Assembly: GCF_023954335.1 (NCBI RefSeq)
Contig: NZ_JAMLIE010000001.1
Span: 1,674,001-1,738,000 of the forward strand
Source: Aquamicrobium sp.
Lineage (GTDB): Bacteria; Pseudomonadota; Alphaproteobacteria; Rhizobiales; Rhizobiaceae
DNA: 64,000 nt
Direction: 5' to 3'
In this document: positions 56,945 through 64,000 of the stretch, one piece after another
Numbering within the stretch: the stretch's first letter is position 1
How the letters are laid out: every line of letters starts with the position of its first letter
The notes under the pieces: model-generated
The model's input: the letters and a program-made list of their open reading frames with translations, nothing else
The model's database searches: none
What the model was told of the DNA's origin: nothing
Made by a program: the position numbers and the translations under genes

Positions 56945-57850
56945 ATGGCGCCGCGATTGACCCATCTCCAGAAGCTGGAGGCGGAATCCATCCATATCTT
57001 CAGGGAGGTGGCAGCGAGCTTCTCCCGACCGGTCATGCTCTATTCGATCGGCAAGGATTCGTCCGTGCTGATGCATCTCGCCTTCAAGGCGTTCTATCCG
57101 GCCAAGCCCCCCTTTCCCTTCCTCCATGTCGACACGACGTGGAAGTTCCGCGAGATGATCGCGTTCCGCGACGCGATGGCGGCCCGGCTCGGCTTCGACC
57201 TGATCGTCCACATCAACGAGGACGGCGTGCGCGACGGCATCAGCCCGTTCCGGCACGGCTCCAACGCCCACACCCATGTCATGAAGACCGTGGCGCTTCG
57301 CCAGGCGCTCGACAAGTACCGCTTCGACGCGGCCTTCGGCGGCGCGCGGCGCGACGAGGAGAAGTCGCGCGCCAAGGAGCGCATCTTCTCCTTCCGCAAC
57401 GCCAGCCACGCCTGGGATCCCAAGAACCAGCGCCCGGAGATGTGGAACATCTACAACACCCGCATCGCCGACGGGGAATCGATCCGGGTCTTTCCCCTGT
57501 CCAACTGGACCGAGCTCGACATCTGGCAGTACATCCTCCAGGAAAACATCCCCATCGTTCCGCTCTATCTGGCGAGGCCCCGCCCGGTCGTCGAGCGCGG
57601 CGGCATGCTCATCCTGAAGGACGACGAGCGCATGCAGCTCCTGCCGGGCGAAGAGGTGGTCGAGCGCCGGGTGCGGTTCCGCACGCTGGGCTGCTACCCG
57701 CTGACCGGCGCCATCGAATCCGACGCCGACACGCTCGAGGCCATCGTCGGCGAGATGCTGACGGCGCGCACCTCGGAGCGGCAGGGTCGGCTCATCGACC
57801 GCGACGAATCCAGCTCCATGGAAAAGAAGAAGCGCGAGGGGTATTTTTGA
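56945..57850 (+). CDS. cysD: Sulfate adenylyltransferase subunit 2
   Basis: A 301-residue PP-loop ATP pyrophosphatase that, with CysN, activates sulfate to adenosine 5'-phosphosulfate. The PP-motif is PVMLYSIGKDSSVLMHLAFK near residue 30, followed by PPFPFLHVDTTWKFREMIAF, AFGGARRDEEKSRAKERIFS and PLSNWTELDIWQYI. The length is that of CysD and rhizobial NodP. Start ATG 56945. One base separates its stop from cysNC. Because it faces a row of sulfotransferases, the pair may be dedicated to sulfation (NodPQ-like) rather than only to cysteine synthesis. Confidence 0.95.
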   Translation: MAPRLTHLQKLEAESIHIFREVAASFSRPVMLYSIGKDSSVLMHLAFKAFYPAKPPFPFLHVDTTWKFREMIAFRDAMAARLGFDLIVHINEDGVRDGISPFRHGSNAHTHVMKTVALRQALDKYRFDAAFGGARRDEEKSRAKERIFSFRNASHAWDPKNQRPEMWNIYNTRIADGESIRVFPLSNWTELDIWQYILQENIPIVPLYLARPRPVVERGGMLILKDDERMQLLPGEEVVERRVRFRTLGCYPLTGAIESDADTLEAIVGEMLTARTSERQGRLIDRDESSSMEKKKREGYF

Positions 57851-57851
57851 C

Positions 57852-59810
57852 ATGCGAGCCCCCATGCCGGAAAAGCGCGAGGGCGAGACGAGCGGCCGCG
57901 AGGACATCGCGGACGTGCGCGCCTATCTCGCCGCGCAGGAAAACAAGTCGCTGCTGCGCTTCCTGACCTGCGGCTCGGTCGACGACGGCAAGTCGACGCT
58001 GATCGGCCGCCTTCTCGCCGACACGCGCCAGATCTTCGAGGACCAGCTCGCCGCGCTGGCGCACGATTCGCGCCGCCACGGCACCACTGGCGACGAGGTG
58101 GATTTCGCCCTCCTGGTCGACGGCCTCGAGGCCGAGCGCGAGCAGGGCATCACCATCGACGTCGCCTATCGGTTCTTCGCGACGCCGGCCCGCAAGTTCA
58201 TCGTCGCCGACACGCCCGGCCACGAGCAGTATACCCGCAACATGGCCACCGGCGCCTCGACCGCCGATCTCGCCATCGTCCTGATCGACGCCCGCCAGGG
58301 CGTCCTGCGCCAGACCCGGCGCCACACCGTCATCGCCTCGCTGCTCGGCATCCGCCACATCGTGCTCGCGGTCAACAAGATCGACCTCGTCGGCTTCGAC
58401 CGCGGCGTGTTCGACCGGATCGTCGCCGACTATTGCGCATTCGCCGACGGGCTCGGCTTCTCCTCGATCCAGCCCGTCCCGCTCTCCGCCCGCTACGGCG
58501 ACAATGTGTGCGACCGCTCGCAGCGCACACCCTGGTATGACGGCCCGACGCTGCTGTCGCATCTCGAAACCGTCCCGGTCGACGCGGAGGCCGCCGCGCT
58601 GCCGTTCCGCTTCCCGGTGCAGTATGTCAGCCGGCCGGACCTCGATTTCCGCGGCTTCGCCGGCACCATCGCCTCGGGCACCGTCGCGCCCGGCGATGGG
58701 GTCGTCGTCGCGAAGTCGGGCCTTGCCAGCCGGGTCAGGCGCATCGTCACCCATGACGGCGACCTCGACGTCGCCGTCGCCGGCCAGGCGGTGACGCTGG
58801 TGCTCGAGGACGAGGTGGAGGTCGCGCGCGGCAACATGCTGGTGACGCCGTCCGACCGGCCGGAGGTCGCCGACCAGTTCGCCGCCAATCTCGTCTGGTT
58901 CGACGAGCACGCGCTGATGCCCGGCCGCAACTATATCCTGCGCACGGCCACCGACCAGGCGAGCGCGACCGTCACCGATCTGAAGCACCGCATCGACATC
59001 AACGACTTCTCCCACGAGGCCGCCAAGTCGCTGGCGATGAACGAGGCTGGCGTCGTCAACATCTCGACGCGCATGCCGATCGCCTTCGACCCTTTCGCGC
59101 AGAACCGCGCGACCGGCGCCTTCATCCTCATCGACCCGCTGACCAACGCGACGGTCGGCGCCGGCATGATCCTGCACGGCCTGCGGCGGGCGCAGAACAT
59201 CCACTGGCAGTCGCTGGACGTCGACAGGCGCGCCCGCGCCGACCTCAAGCACCAGAAGCCGGTGATGCTGTGGTTCACCGGCCTGTCGGGGTCCGGCAAG
59301 TCGACCATCGCCAACCTCCTGGAGCGCAAGCTGCACGCGGCCGGCCGCCACACCTACCTGCTCGACGGCGACAATGTGCGCCACGGGCTCAATCGCGACC
59401 TCGGCTTCACCGAGGCCGACCGGGTGGAGAACATCCGCCGCGTCGCCGAGGTCGGCAGGCTGATGGTCGATGCCGGCCTGATCGTGCTCGTCTCCTTCAT
59501 CTCGCCGTTCCGGGCGGAGCGGCGGATGGCGCGCGAGCTGATGCCGGCGGGCGATTTCGTCGAGGTCTTCGTCGACACGCCGTTCGAGGAATGCGCCCGC
59601 CGCGATCCGAAGGGGCTTTATGCCCGCGCGCTGAAGGGCGAGATCAAGAACTTCACCGGCGTCGATTCCCCCTACGAGCCGCCGGAAACCCCGGAGATCC
59701 ACCTGCGCACGCTCGGCCGCTCTCCCGAGGACATGGTCGAGATCCTAGACCGCTGGCTGGCGGCGCGCCATCTCGGCGAAGAGACGGACGGCAACGGCTC
59801 CGGCAGGTGA
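57852..59810 (+). CDS. cysNC: Bifunctional sulfate adenylyltransferase subunit 1 / adenylylsulfate kinase (CysNC, NodQ type)
   Basis: A 652-residue fusion. Residues about 30-455 are the CysN GTPase: GSVDDGKSTLIGR (G1), DTPGHEQYTRNMATGAS (G3), NKIDLVGFDRGVF (G4), then two beta-barrel domains. Residues about 470-640 are APS kinase: FTGLSGSGKSTIANLLE (Walker A), LLDGDNVRHGLNRDLGFTEA and LISFISPFRAERRMARE-like segment with DPKGLYARA near the end. Together with CysD it converts sulfate to PAPS in two steps. The fusion is the NodQ architecture of rhizobia. It is the last gene of the operon. Confidence 0.96.
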   Translation: MRAPMPEKREGETSGREDIADVRAYLAAQENKSLLRFLTCGSVDDGKSTLIGRLLADTRQIFEDQLAALAHDSRRHGTTGDEVDFALLVDGLEAEREQGITIDVAYRFFATPARKFIVADTPGHEQYTRNMATGASTADLAIVLIDARQGVLRQTRRHTVIASLLGIRHIVLAVNKIDLVGFDRGVFDRIVADYCAFADGLGFSSIQPVPLSARYGDNVCDRSQRTPWYDGPTLLSHLETVPVDAEAAALPFRFPVQYVSRPDLDFRGFAGTIASGTVAPGDGVVVAKSGLASRVRRIVTHDGDLDVAVAGQAVTLVLEDEVEVARGNMLVTPSDRPEVADQFAANLVWFDEHALMPGRNYILRTATDQASATVTDLKHRIDINDFSHEAAKSLAMNEAGVVNISTRMPIAFDPFAQNRATGAFILIDPLTNATVGAGMILHGLRRAQNIHWQSLDVDRRARADLKHQKPVMLWFTGLSGSGKSTIANLLERKLHAAGRHTYLLDGDNVRHGLNRDLGFTEADRVENIRRVAEVGRLMVDAGLIVLVSFISPFRAERRMARELMPAGDFVEVFVDTPFEECARRDPKGLYARALKGEIKNFTGVDSPYEPPETPEIHLRTLGRSPEDMVEILDRWLAARHLGEETDGNGSGR

Positions 59811-59918
59811 CGGAACGGCGGGCAGGGGAGAGCCAAGGCCCGGCTATCTGTCGGTTCGCCTTGACGGAGTCGGGCGGACCGCGCCGGATACAGGCTGGCC
59901 CTGCCGGTGGCCCCAAGG

Positions 59919-60350
59919 CTAGTCGACGAACCGTCTTACGACCCATGAATAGCCGTCTCCCGCGTACCGAACCGGGGTGGTGACGACCGCCCGCAGCGAT
60001 GCCTTGTCCGGAATGGCCTTTCTCACGACGCTCAGCGCGCGGGCGGCGAGATTCGCCTTCCCGTCGCCGTCCTCGATCGTCGCCGGCGTGTCGTCGCCGG
60101 CGGGGGCTCCCGCAAGTTCCGGCCCGGACGACGGTTCGATCGTATCCGCCACCGTCGTGCCGTTCGCGCCTTCGCAGACGGCGACGATGACGGGATAGTT
60201 CGCGTCCTGATGACGGCTCATGTAGGATTCGGCCTGCGCATCGCAGAGCGCGACCGTCTGCCATTGCTGGTCGACCGTGTCGATGTAGTGGCATTGCGTC
60301 ACGCTGTCGTCGCAACCCATGATCGTCATGACAATGAGCGCAGCTTTCAT
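59919..60350 (-). CDS. Conserved exported protein of unknown function
   Basis: A 143-residue protein with a very short hydrophobic start (MKAALIVMTIMGCDDSVTQC) that may act as a lipoprotein or minimal signal sequence. The next part is Cys-rich (ALCDAQAESYM; VIVAVCEG), with four cysteines in the first 65 residues that could form two disulfides, and the C-terminal half is low in motifs. Start ATG 60350. It sits between cysNC and the TAXI transporter on the opposite strand. Similar short proteins occur in rhizobia; no function known. Confidence 0.72.
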   Translation of the reverse strand: MKAALIVMTIMGCDDSVTQCHYIDTVDQQWQTVALCDAQAESYMSRHQDANYPVIVAVCEGANGTTVADTIEPSSGPELAGAPAGDDTPATIEDGDGKANLAARALSVVRKAIPDKASLRAVVTTPVRYAGDGYSWVVRRFVD

Positions 60351-60514
60351 GTTCGCCCTTTCGGAAACCGGTCCTCCGCTTAAGGGATCGAATTGCCGCC
60401 AAACTATGACACGGGACGCGCGTGCCGAGGGTGCGCCGATAAGGCTTGAGGGATCGGCCTGCGGCTTCTACGATAGGGGCCAACGACAACGATAAGACAC
60501 GAAAAGGGGATACA

Positions 60515-61537
60515 ATGACGATGATGAGGATCACGAAGCTGGCGGCGGCGACGGTGGTTGCATGCGCTGCCGCGTTCACGCTCGGCGCCCAGGAGATGAG
60601 CTTCTTTCGCATCGCCACGGGCGGCACCGCGGGCACCTACTTTCCCATCGGCGGGCTGATCGCCAACGCCATCTCCAACCCGCCCGGCTCGCGCCCGTGC
60701 GAGGAGGGCGGCAGCTGCGGCGCCCCCGGCCTCGTCGCCACGGCGCTCGCCTCCAACGGCTCGGTCGCCAACATCAACGGCATCGCCGGCGGCTCGCTCG
60801 AGTCCGGCTTCTCGCAGTCCGACGTCGCCTACTGGGCCTATACCGGCACCGGCGTGTTCGAAGGCCAGGCCAAGGTCGAGGGCCTGCGCACGATCGCCAA
60901 CCTCTATCCCGAGAGCATCCATATCGTCGCCCGCGCCGATTCCGGCATCGACAGCGTCGCCGACCTGAAGGGCAAGAAGGTCTCGCTCGACGAGCCCGGC
61001 TCCGGCACGCTGGTCGACGCGCGGCTGATCCTCGCGGCCTACGGCATAACCGAGACCGATATCGAGCCGGAATATCTCAAGCCGAACCAGGCCGCCGACC
61101 TGATGCGCGACGGCAACATGGACGCCTTCTTCTTCGTCGGCGGCTTCCCCGCCGGCGCGATCGCCGAGCTGGCGACCAGCCGCTCGATCAAGCTGGTGCC
61201 GATCACCGGCGCGGAGGCCGACGCCGTGACCGGCGAATACGGCTTCTTCTCGAAGAACACCGTGCCGGGCGGCACCTATGAAGGCGTCACGGACGACGTC
61301 CAGACCCTCGCGGTCGGCGCCCAGTGGGTCGTCGGCGCGAGCCAGCCCGACGATCTCGTCTACGAGATCACCAAGGCGTTGTGGAACGAGAATTCCCGCC
61401 GCCTGCTCGATTCCGGCCACGTCAAGGGCAAGGAAATCCGGCTGGAGACTGCGCTCGAAGGCATCGGCGTGCCGCTGCATCCGGGGGCGGAGCGCTACTA
61501 TCGCGAGGCGGGCCTCGTAATCCCCGGCGTGCAGTAG
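60515..61537 (+). CDS. TAXI-type TRAP transporter solute-binding protein
   Basis: A 340-residue periplasmic binding protein of the TAXI family (TRAP-associated extracytoplasmic immunogenic). A signal peptide (ITKLAAATVVACAAAFTLGA) precedes FFRIATGGTAGTYFPIGGLI, the family hallmark, and then LATALASNGSVANINGI-like and GKKVSLDEPGSGTLVDARLI segments. TAXI proteins deliver organic acids or amino acids to a fused permease. Start ATG 60515 behind aaaagggg. The permease follows, with a hairpin in the 97-base gap that may lower downstream expression. Confidence 0.92.
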   Translation: MTMMRITKLAAATVVACAAAFTLGAQEMSFFRIATGGTAGTYFPIGGLIANAISNPPGSRPCEEGGSCGAPGLVATALASNGSVANINGIAGGSLESGFSQSDVAYWAYTGTGVFEGQAKVEGLRTIANLYPESIHIVARADSGIDSVADLKGKKVSLDEPGSGTLVDARLILAAYGITETDIEPEYLKPNQAADLMRDGNMDAFFFVGGFPAGAIAELATSRSIKLVPITGAEADAVTGEYGFFSKNTVPGGTYEGVTDDVQTLAVGAQWVVGASQPDDLVYEITKALWNENSRRLLDSGHVKGKEIRLETALEGIGVPLHPGAERYYREAGLVIPGVQ

Positions 61538-61560
61538 TCCATCGCACGGATAGGACCGGC

Positions 61561-61589
61561 AGGACCGGCGCTGGCGCCGGTCCTGTTTT
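61561..61589 (+). terminator. Hairpin between TAXI binding protein and permease
   Basis: Inverted repeat aggaccggcgc / gcgccggtcct (61561-61571 and 61574-61584) followed by GTTTT. It has a terminator-like form. As it lies inside an apparent operon it probably causes partial termination, giving more binding protein than permease. Confidence 0.65.
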
Positions 61590-61634
61590 CCCGGTTCGAT
61601 CCGGTTCCCTTGTTTCCTGGCGGTGGACACGGCC

Positions 61635-63665
61635 ATGACCGAGACGACCACGCTCGACGAGCAAAAAGCGCGCGAGTTGGAGGAGAAGTTCGACGCCGAG
61701 ATCCGGTTCCGCCCGCTGGGCCCGGTGGCCGGATGGCTGGCCGCGGCGGCGCTGTTCTCGCTCTCGGCCTTCCACTACTACACCGCCGGCTTCGGTCTCC
61801 TGCGCGAGGTGACGCATCGCGGCGTCCACATGGCGTTCGTGCTGGCGCTGATCTTCCTCGTCTTCTCTGGCCGGCGCGGCGACACGAAGCTCTACGGCTC
61901 GTCGCTGTGGCGGCCGGCGGGCATCCCGCTCTACGACTGGGCGTTCATGGCGGCTGCCGTCGTCAGCACGCTCTACGTGCCGTGGATCTTCCACGATCTC
62001 GCCTTCCGCGTCGGCAACCCGCTGCCCGTGGACGTGGCGATGGGCACGCTGCTGATCCTCGTGCTGCTTGAGGCCACGCGCCGCTCGATGGGCTGGCCGC
62101 TGCCGGTCATTGCCGTGATCGTGATGCTCTACGCACTCTACGGTCGCTATGCCCCCGGCATGCTCGTCCATCCCGGCGCGTCGTGGCCCTCGGTCGTCAA
62201 TCATCTCTACCTCACAAGCCAGGGCATCTACGGCCTGCCCGTGGGTGTGGTGGCGACCTATGTCTTCCACTTCGTGCTGTTCGGCGTGCTGGCCACCCGC
62301 ATGGGGCTGGGCCAGCTCTTCATCGATATGGCGACCGCGCTGGCGGGCCGCTATTCCGGCGGGCCGGCCAAGGTGGCGGTGGTGTCGTCGGCGCTGATGG
62401 GCACCATCACCGGCTCCTCGATCGCCAACGCGGTGACGACCGGCGCGCTGACGATCCCGGCGATGATCCGCATCGGCTACAAGCGCCATTTCGCGGCGGC
62501 CGTCGAGGCGGCGGCCTCCACCGGCGGCCAGATCACCCCGCCGATCATGGGCGCGGCCGCGTTCCTGATGATCGAGTTCCTTGGCATCCCCTACACCCAC
62601 ATCATGATCGCGGCGCTCGTGCCGGCCTTCATGCATTTCTTCGGCGTGCTGATGCAGGTCCATTTCGAGGCCAAGCGCCGCGGCCTGCGCGGCCTGACGA
62701 AGGAGGAGATGCCGCAGATATGGAAGGTGCTCAGGCGCGACTGGCCGACGCTGTTCCCGCTCTTCGTGCTGATCGGCATCCTGATGAACGGCTATACGCC
62801 CTATCTGGCCGCGTTCTGGGGCATCACGCTCTGCATCCTCGTCGGGCTGCTCAACCCGCGCAACCGGCTGAGCGTCCGGGACGTGCTGGAGGGCTTCGTC
62901 ACCGGCGCCAAATACGCGCTCGCCGTCGGGGCGGCGGCGGCCACGGTCGGCATCATCATCGGCGTCGTCACGCTGACCGGCGTCTCGTTCAAGGTCGCCT
63001 ACATGGTCACCTCGACCGCGTCGGGCTGGGCGACGGCGATGGAGCCCTATATCCCGTTCGGCCTGATGAGCGTTGCCGGGCTGACGCTGCTGATGACGCT
63101 GCTTCTAACCGCCGTGGTCTGCATCGTCATGGGGACCGGCGTGCCGACCACCGCCAACTACCTGATCATGGTGGCGGTGACCGCGCCGATCCTGGCGCTG
63201 CTCGGCGTCGAGCCGATCGTCGCCCATTTCTTCGTCTTCTATTACGGCATCCTCGCCGACATCACGCCGCCGGTGGCGCTGTGCGCCTACGCAACGGCCG
63301 GCATCGCCAATTCCAATCCGTTCTCGACCGGCAACACCGCCTTCCGTCTGTCGATGGGCAAGGCGCTGGTGCCGTTCGTGTTCGTGTTCTCGCCGTCGAT
63401 GCTTATCATGGTGCAGAACTTCTCGCTGAGCGAGTTCCTGCTGTCGACCTATGGCTGCGTGCTCGGCATCACCGCGCTGTCGGCCGCCTTCTCCGACTAC
63501 CTCGCCGACCGGCTGTGGTGGTGGGAAAGGATGCTGCTCGCCTTCGCGGCGATCCTGCTGGTCGCGCCCGAACTGACGACCACCATCGTCGGCACGCTGA
63601 TCTTCCTGCCGGTCGCGCTGAGGCCGCTGCTCCGGAAGCGTGACGCCGTGGCAGAGCCGGCCTGA
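61635..63665 (+). CDS. TRAP transporter fused permease (TAXI family, 4TM-12TM)
   Basis: A 676-residue membrane protein in which the small (DctQ-like) and large (DctM-like) TRAP subunits are fused, as is usual for TAXI systems. About 16 or more helices are visible. The DctM signature is GTITGSSIANAVTTGALTIP near residue 258, AASTGGQITPPIMGAAAFLM near residue 295, and a second copy YGILADITPPVALCAYATAG near residue 540. Uptake is driven by an ion gradient. The start is ATG 61635; a GTG at 61623 is an alternative. The substrate is not predictable. Confidence 0.93.
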   Translation: MTETTTLDEQKARELEEKFDAEIRFRPLGPVAGWLAAAALFSLSAFHYYTAGFGLLREVTHRGVHMAFVLALIFLVFSGRRGDTKLYGSSLWRPAGIPLYDWAFMAAAVVSTLYVPWIFHDLAFRVGNPLPVDVAMGTLLILVLLEATRRSMGWPLPVIAVIVMLYALYGRYAPGMLVHPGASWPSVVNHLYLTSQGIYGLPVGVVATYVFHFVLFGVLATRMGLGQLFIDMATALAGRYSGGPAKVAVVSSALMGTITGSSIANAVTTGALTIPAMIRIGYKRHFAAAVEAAASTGGQITPPIMGAAAFLMIEFLGIPYTHIMIAALVPAFMHFFGVLMQVHFEAKRRGLRGLTKEEMPQIWKVLRRDWPTLFPLFVLIGILMNGYTPYLAAFWGITLCILVGLLNPRNRLSVRDVLEGFVTGAKYALAVGAAAATVGIIIGVVTLTGVSFKVAYMVTSTASGWATAMEPYIPFGLMSVAGLTLLMTLLLTAVVCIVMGTGVPTTANYLIMVAVTAPILALLGVEPIVAHFFVFYYGILADITPPVALCAYATAGIANSNPFSTGNTAFRLSMGKALVPFVFVFSPSMLIMVQNFSLSEFLLSTYGCVLGITALSAAFSDYLADRLWWWERMLLAFAAILLVAPELTTTIVGTLIFLPVALRPLLRKRDAVAEPA

Positions 63666-63685
63666 GACGTCGCTATTCTCGCGGA

Positions 63686-63991
63686 ATGCGCCAGTCCGGA
63701 TCGGCGTCCAGCATGTCGCCGATCGTGATGACGCTCCCGATCGTGCTGCCGCTGATCACCGCGGCGGGCTACGACAAGGTCTGGTTCGGCGTCTTCCCGA
63801 TCATCGTCGTCGAGATGGCCCAGATCACGCCGCCGGTGGGGATGAACATCTTCGTCATCCAGGCGCTGACGGGCGAGAAGCTGGGCACCGTGGTCAAGGC
63901 GGCCTTCTCCTTCTTCGTGCTGATAGTGTCCTTCACCTTCGTCCTCGCCGTCTTTCCCGAGATCGTCATGTTCCTGCCGTCGCTGCTGTGA
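63686..63991 (+). pseudogene. C-terminal remnant of a TRAP large permease (DctM)
   Basis: The frame reads IVMTLPIVLPLITAAGYDKV, then WFGVFPIIVVEMAQITPPVG, then MNIFVIQALTGEKLGTVV, and ends in LPSLL. This is the last 90 or so residues of an ordinary DctM subunit (normally about 430 residues), including its second Q/M-I-T-P-P-V-G motif. The upstream three quarters are missing: the sequence joins directly to the end of the fused permease with a 20-base gap. It is a deletion remnant. It cannot be the tail of the fused permease, which has its own. Confidence 0.8.
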
Positions 63992-64000
63992 GGCGCACGG

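Noticed and set aside
56945..59810. Reading cysD-cysNC as part of a Nod-factor (symbiosis) region
   Set aside because: No nod box, nodABC or host-specific nod genes are nearby; the NodPQ-like layout alone is also that of housekeeping PAPS synthesis.

Overview
The window is high-GC chromosomal DNA of an alphaproteobacterium, most likely in the Hyphomicrobiales (Rhizobiales) and close to Mesorhizobium/Phyllobacteriaceae. The evidence is the gene families (two Ku genes plus a LigD, TIGR02587/02588, an EcfG-type sigma factor, a NepR-like protein, an HWE kinase), a palindromic intergenic element of the rhizobial RIME type at 26261-26339, and repeated GGAAC-N16/17-(C/G/T)GTT promoters, the signature of the alphaproteobacterial general stress sigma factor EcfG/RpoE2. 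I see no rRNA, tRNA, CRISPR array, prophage or intact insertion sequence.

Layout. 0-6.6 kb: pdxJ; a divergent qorB/qorR-like pair; a TetR regulator next to ilvC; an epimerase; TIGR02588; and TIGR02587 interrupted by an in-frame stop. 6.6-14.2 kb: a DUF892 ferritin-like protein, katE, udgX, a YbhP/YbhN/ClsB-like set and several tiny proteins. 14-18.5 kb: a NepR-like protein, an HWE histidine kinase, a FadE-type acyl-CoA dehydrogenase, DUF3008 and MgtC. 18.5-25.2 kb: a respiratory block (ctaG, a CopD-like protein, coxB with an apparent frameshift, a fused coxA-coxC, a small membrane protein, NDH-2). 25.2-29.8 kb: two ku genes and ligD (non-homologous end joining). 29.8-46.3 kb: a stress island (CBS protein, otsA, otsB, SDR dehydrogenase, secreted and membrane small proteins, a flavin-binding stress protein, nirK, an EcfG-type sigma factor, aldo/keto reductase, DUF305, 3-methyladenine glycosylase, KGG-motif protein, gamma-glutamyltransferase, sorbosone-type dehydrogenase). 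46.3-59.8 kb: a FAD oxidoreductase, then a leftward surface-polysaccharide cluster (four sulfotransferase-like genes plus one decayed copy, three glycosyltransferase-like genes, ugd) divergent from cysD-cysNC, which make the sulfate donor PAPS. 60-64 kb: an unknown exported protein, a TAXI-type TRAP transporter (binding protein plus fused permease) and the tail of a DctM permease.

How it works together. About 20 stress-sigma promoters lie immediately upstream of genes between 6.6 and 46.3 kb. They link oxidative defence (katE is close by but has no such site), trehalose synthesis, double-strand-break repair, membrane lipid genes and many small unknown proteins into one regulon. Regulators of the same signalling type (NepR-like protein, HWE kinase, sigma paralogue) sit in the same stretch. 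Two of the promoters are overlapping, near-palindromic and bidirectional. The second coherent module is the sulfation cluster at 50-60 kb, where PAPS synthesis faces a set of sulfotransferases that arose partly by duplication of a two-gene unit.
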